From DATNPX01 sp036702975 (lineage in GTDB: Bacteria; Cyanobacteriota; Vampirovibrionia; Obscuribacterales; Obscuribacteraceae): 64,000 bases of DNA. The notes below the pieces were generated by a model, which worked only from the letters and a program-made list of their open reading frames with translations, was not told where the DNA came from and made no database searches. Every line of letters starts with the position of its first letter. Positions within the stretch are counted from its first letter, which is position 1. The translations under genes were made by a program, and so were the position numbers. This document shows positions 63,909 through 64,000 of the stretch, in pieces. The stretch spans positions 186,001 to 250,000 of the forward strand of contig DATNPX010000056.1 of assembly GCA_036702975.1 (NCBI GenBank). Reading direction: 5' to 3'.

Positions 63909-64000
63909 TCGAGCGTCCACTACATCTACTCATCCATACTTCCGCTTAGCAGCAGCGCTTCGCTGAACGCTTTCGTGCATACAAAAGCTATACACGCAGG

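Noticed and set aside
63990..64000. ATACACG at the right edge of the window
   Set aside because: It matches the first heptamer of the regulon motif, but the second heptamer and -10 would lie outside the window, so it cannot be judged.

Overview
The window looks like a chromosomal segment of an environmental bacterium of the Cyanobacteriota side branch (Melainabacteria/Vampirovibrionia, Obscuribacterales-like). This placement is an inference: very large repeat-rich proteins, TadE/TadG-type pilin genes, DUF4388 regulators, Sel1 and TPR proteins, RHS proteins, and cyanobacteria-compatible housekeeping genes. No rRNA or tRNA gene and no CRISPR array was seen, so the assignment rests on protein content alone.

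Layout. (1) 1-31 kb: a block of poorly characterised, mostly lineage-specific proteins: a 2066-residue giant with annexin-like helices and an HEFVH zincin motif, small proteins with YD-like strands, a three-member family sharing an N-terminal helical module, a DUF4388/degenerate-GGDEF regulator, a NlpC/P60- or CHAP-like cysteine hydrolase, a TadE/TadG operon, a MocR-type regulator, and proline- and glycine-rich proteins. (2) 26.2-29.0 kb: a divergent sensor kinase/OmpR-family response regulator pair. (3) 31.0-39.3 kb: a six-gene leftward operon for a tripartite MacAB/TolC-type exporter with two outer-membrane factors. (4) 39.5-47.6 kb: metabolic and housekeeping genes (FMN hydroxyacid oxidase, cobalamin-binding-type protein, RuvC, Lnt-like, DUF192, crotonase, TPR). 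(5) 47.7-64 kb: accessory region with a SNF2 remnant, a LamG-like secreted protein, a 2757-residue RHS polymorphic toxin, an orphan RHS tip, two putative immunity genes and a tyrosine recombinase.

The main discovery is a shared promoter architecture. Twelve intergenic sites carry two heptamers (near ATACACG and TTTCACA) spaced by 4 bp (11-bp period), followed by exactly 10 bp and a TAnnnT -10 element; ten keep the TA and two have CA or GA instead. A thirteenth site, upstream of 45468, has the same geometry with TGTCACA repeats and looks like a classical Pho box. This is the layout of a class-II promoter activated by an OmpR/PhoB-family regulator. It lies at sensible distances (about 16-140 nt from predicted transcription start to start codon) before nearly every unusual gene of region 1 and before the sensor kinase itself. 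I infer a local regulon, possibly run by the response regulator at 28328.

Decayed or odd genes include an N-terminally truncated MgtC, a frameshifted SNF2 fragment, an Lnt-like protein lacking the catalytic cysteine, a crotonase without the usual glutamates, and two GC-rich islands (about 16.08-16.55 and 19.8-20.5 kb) that look foreign.
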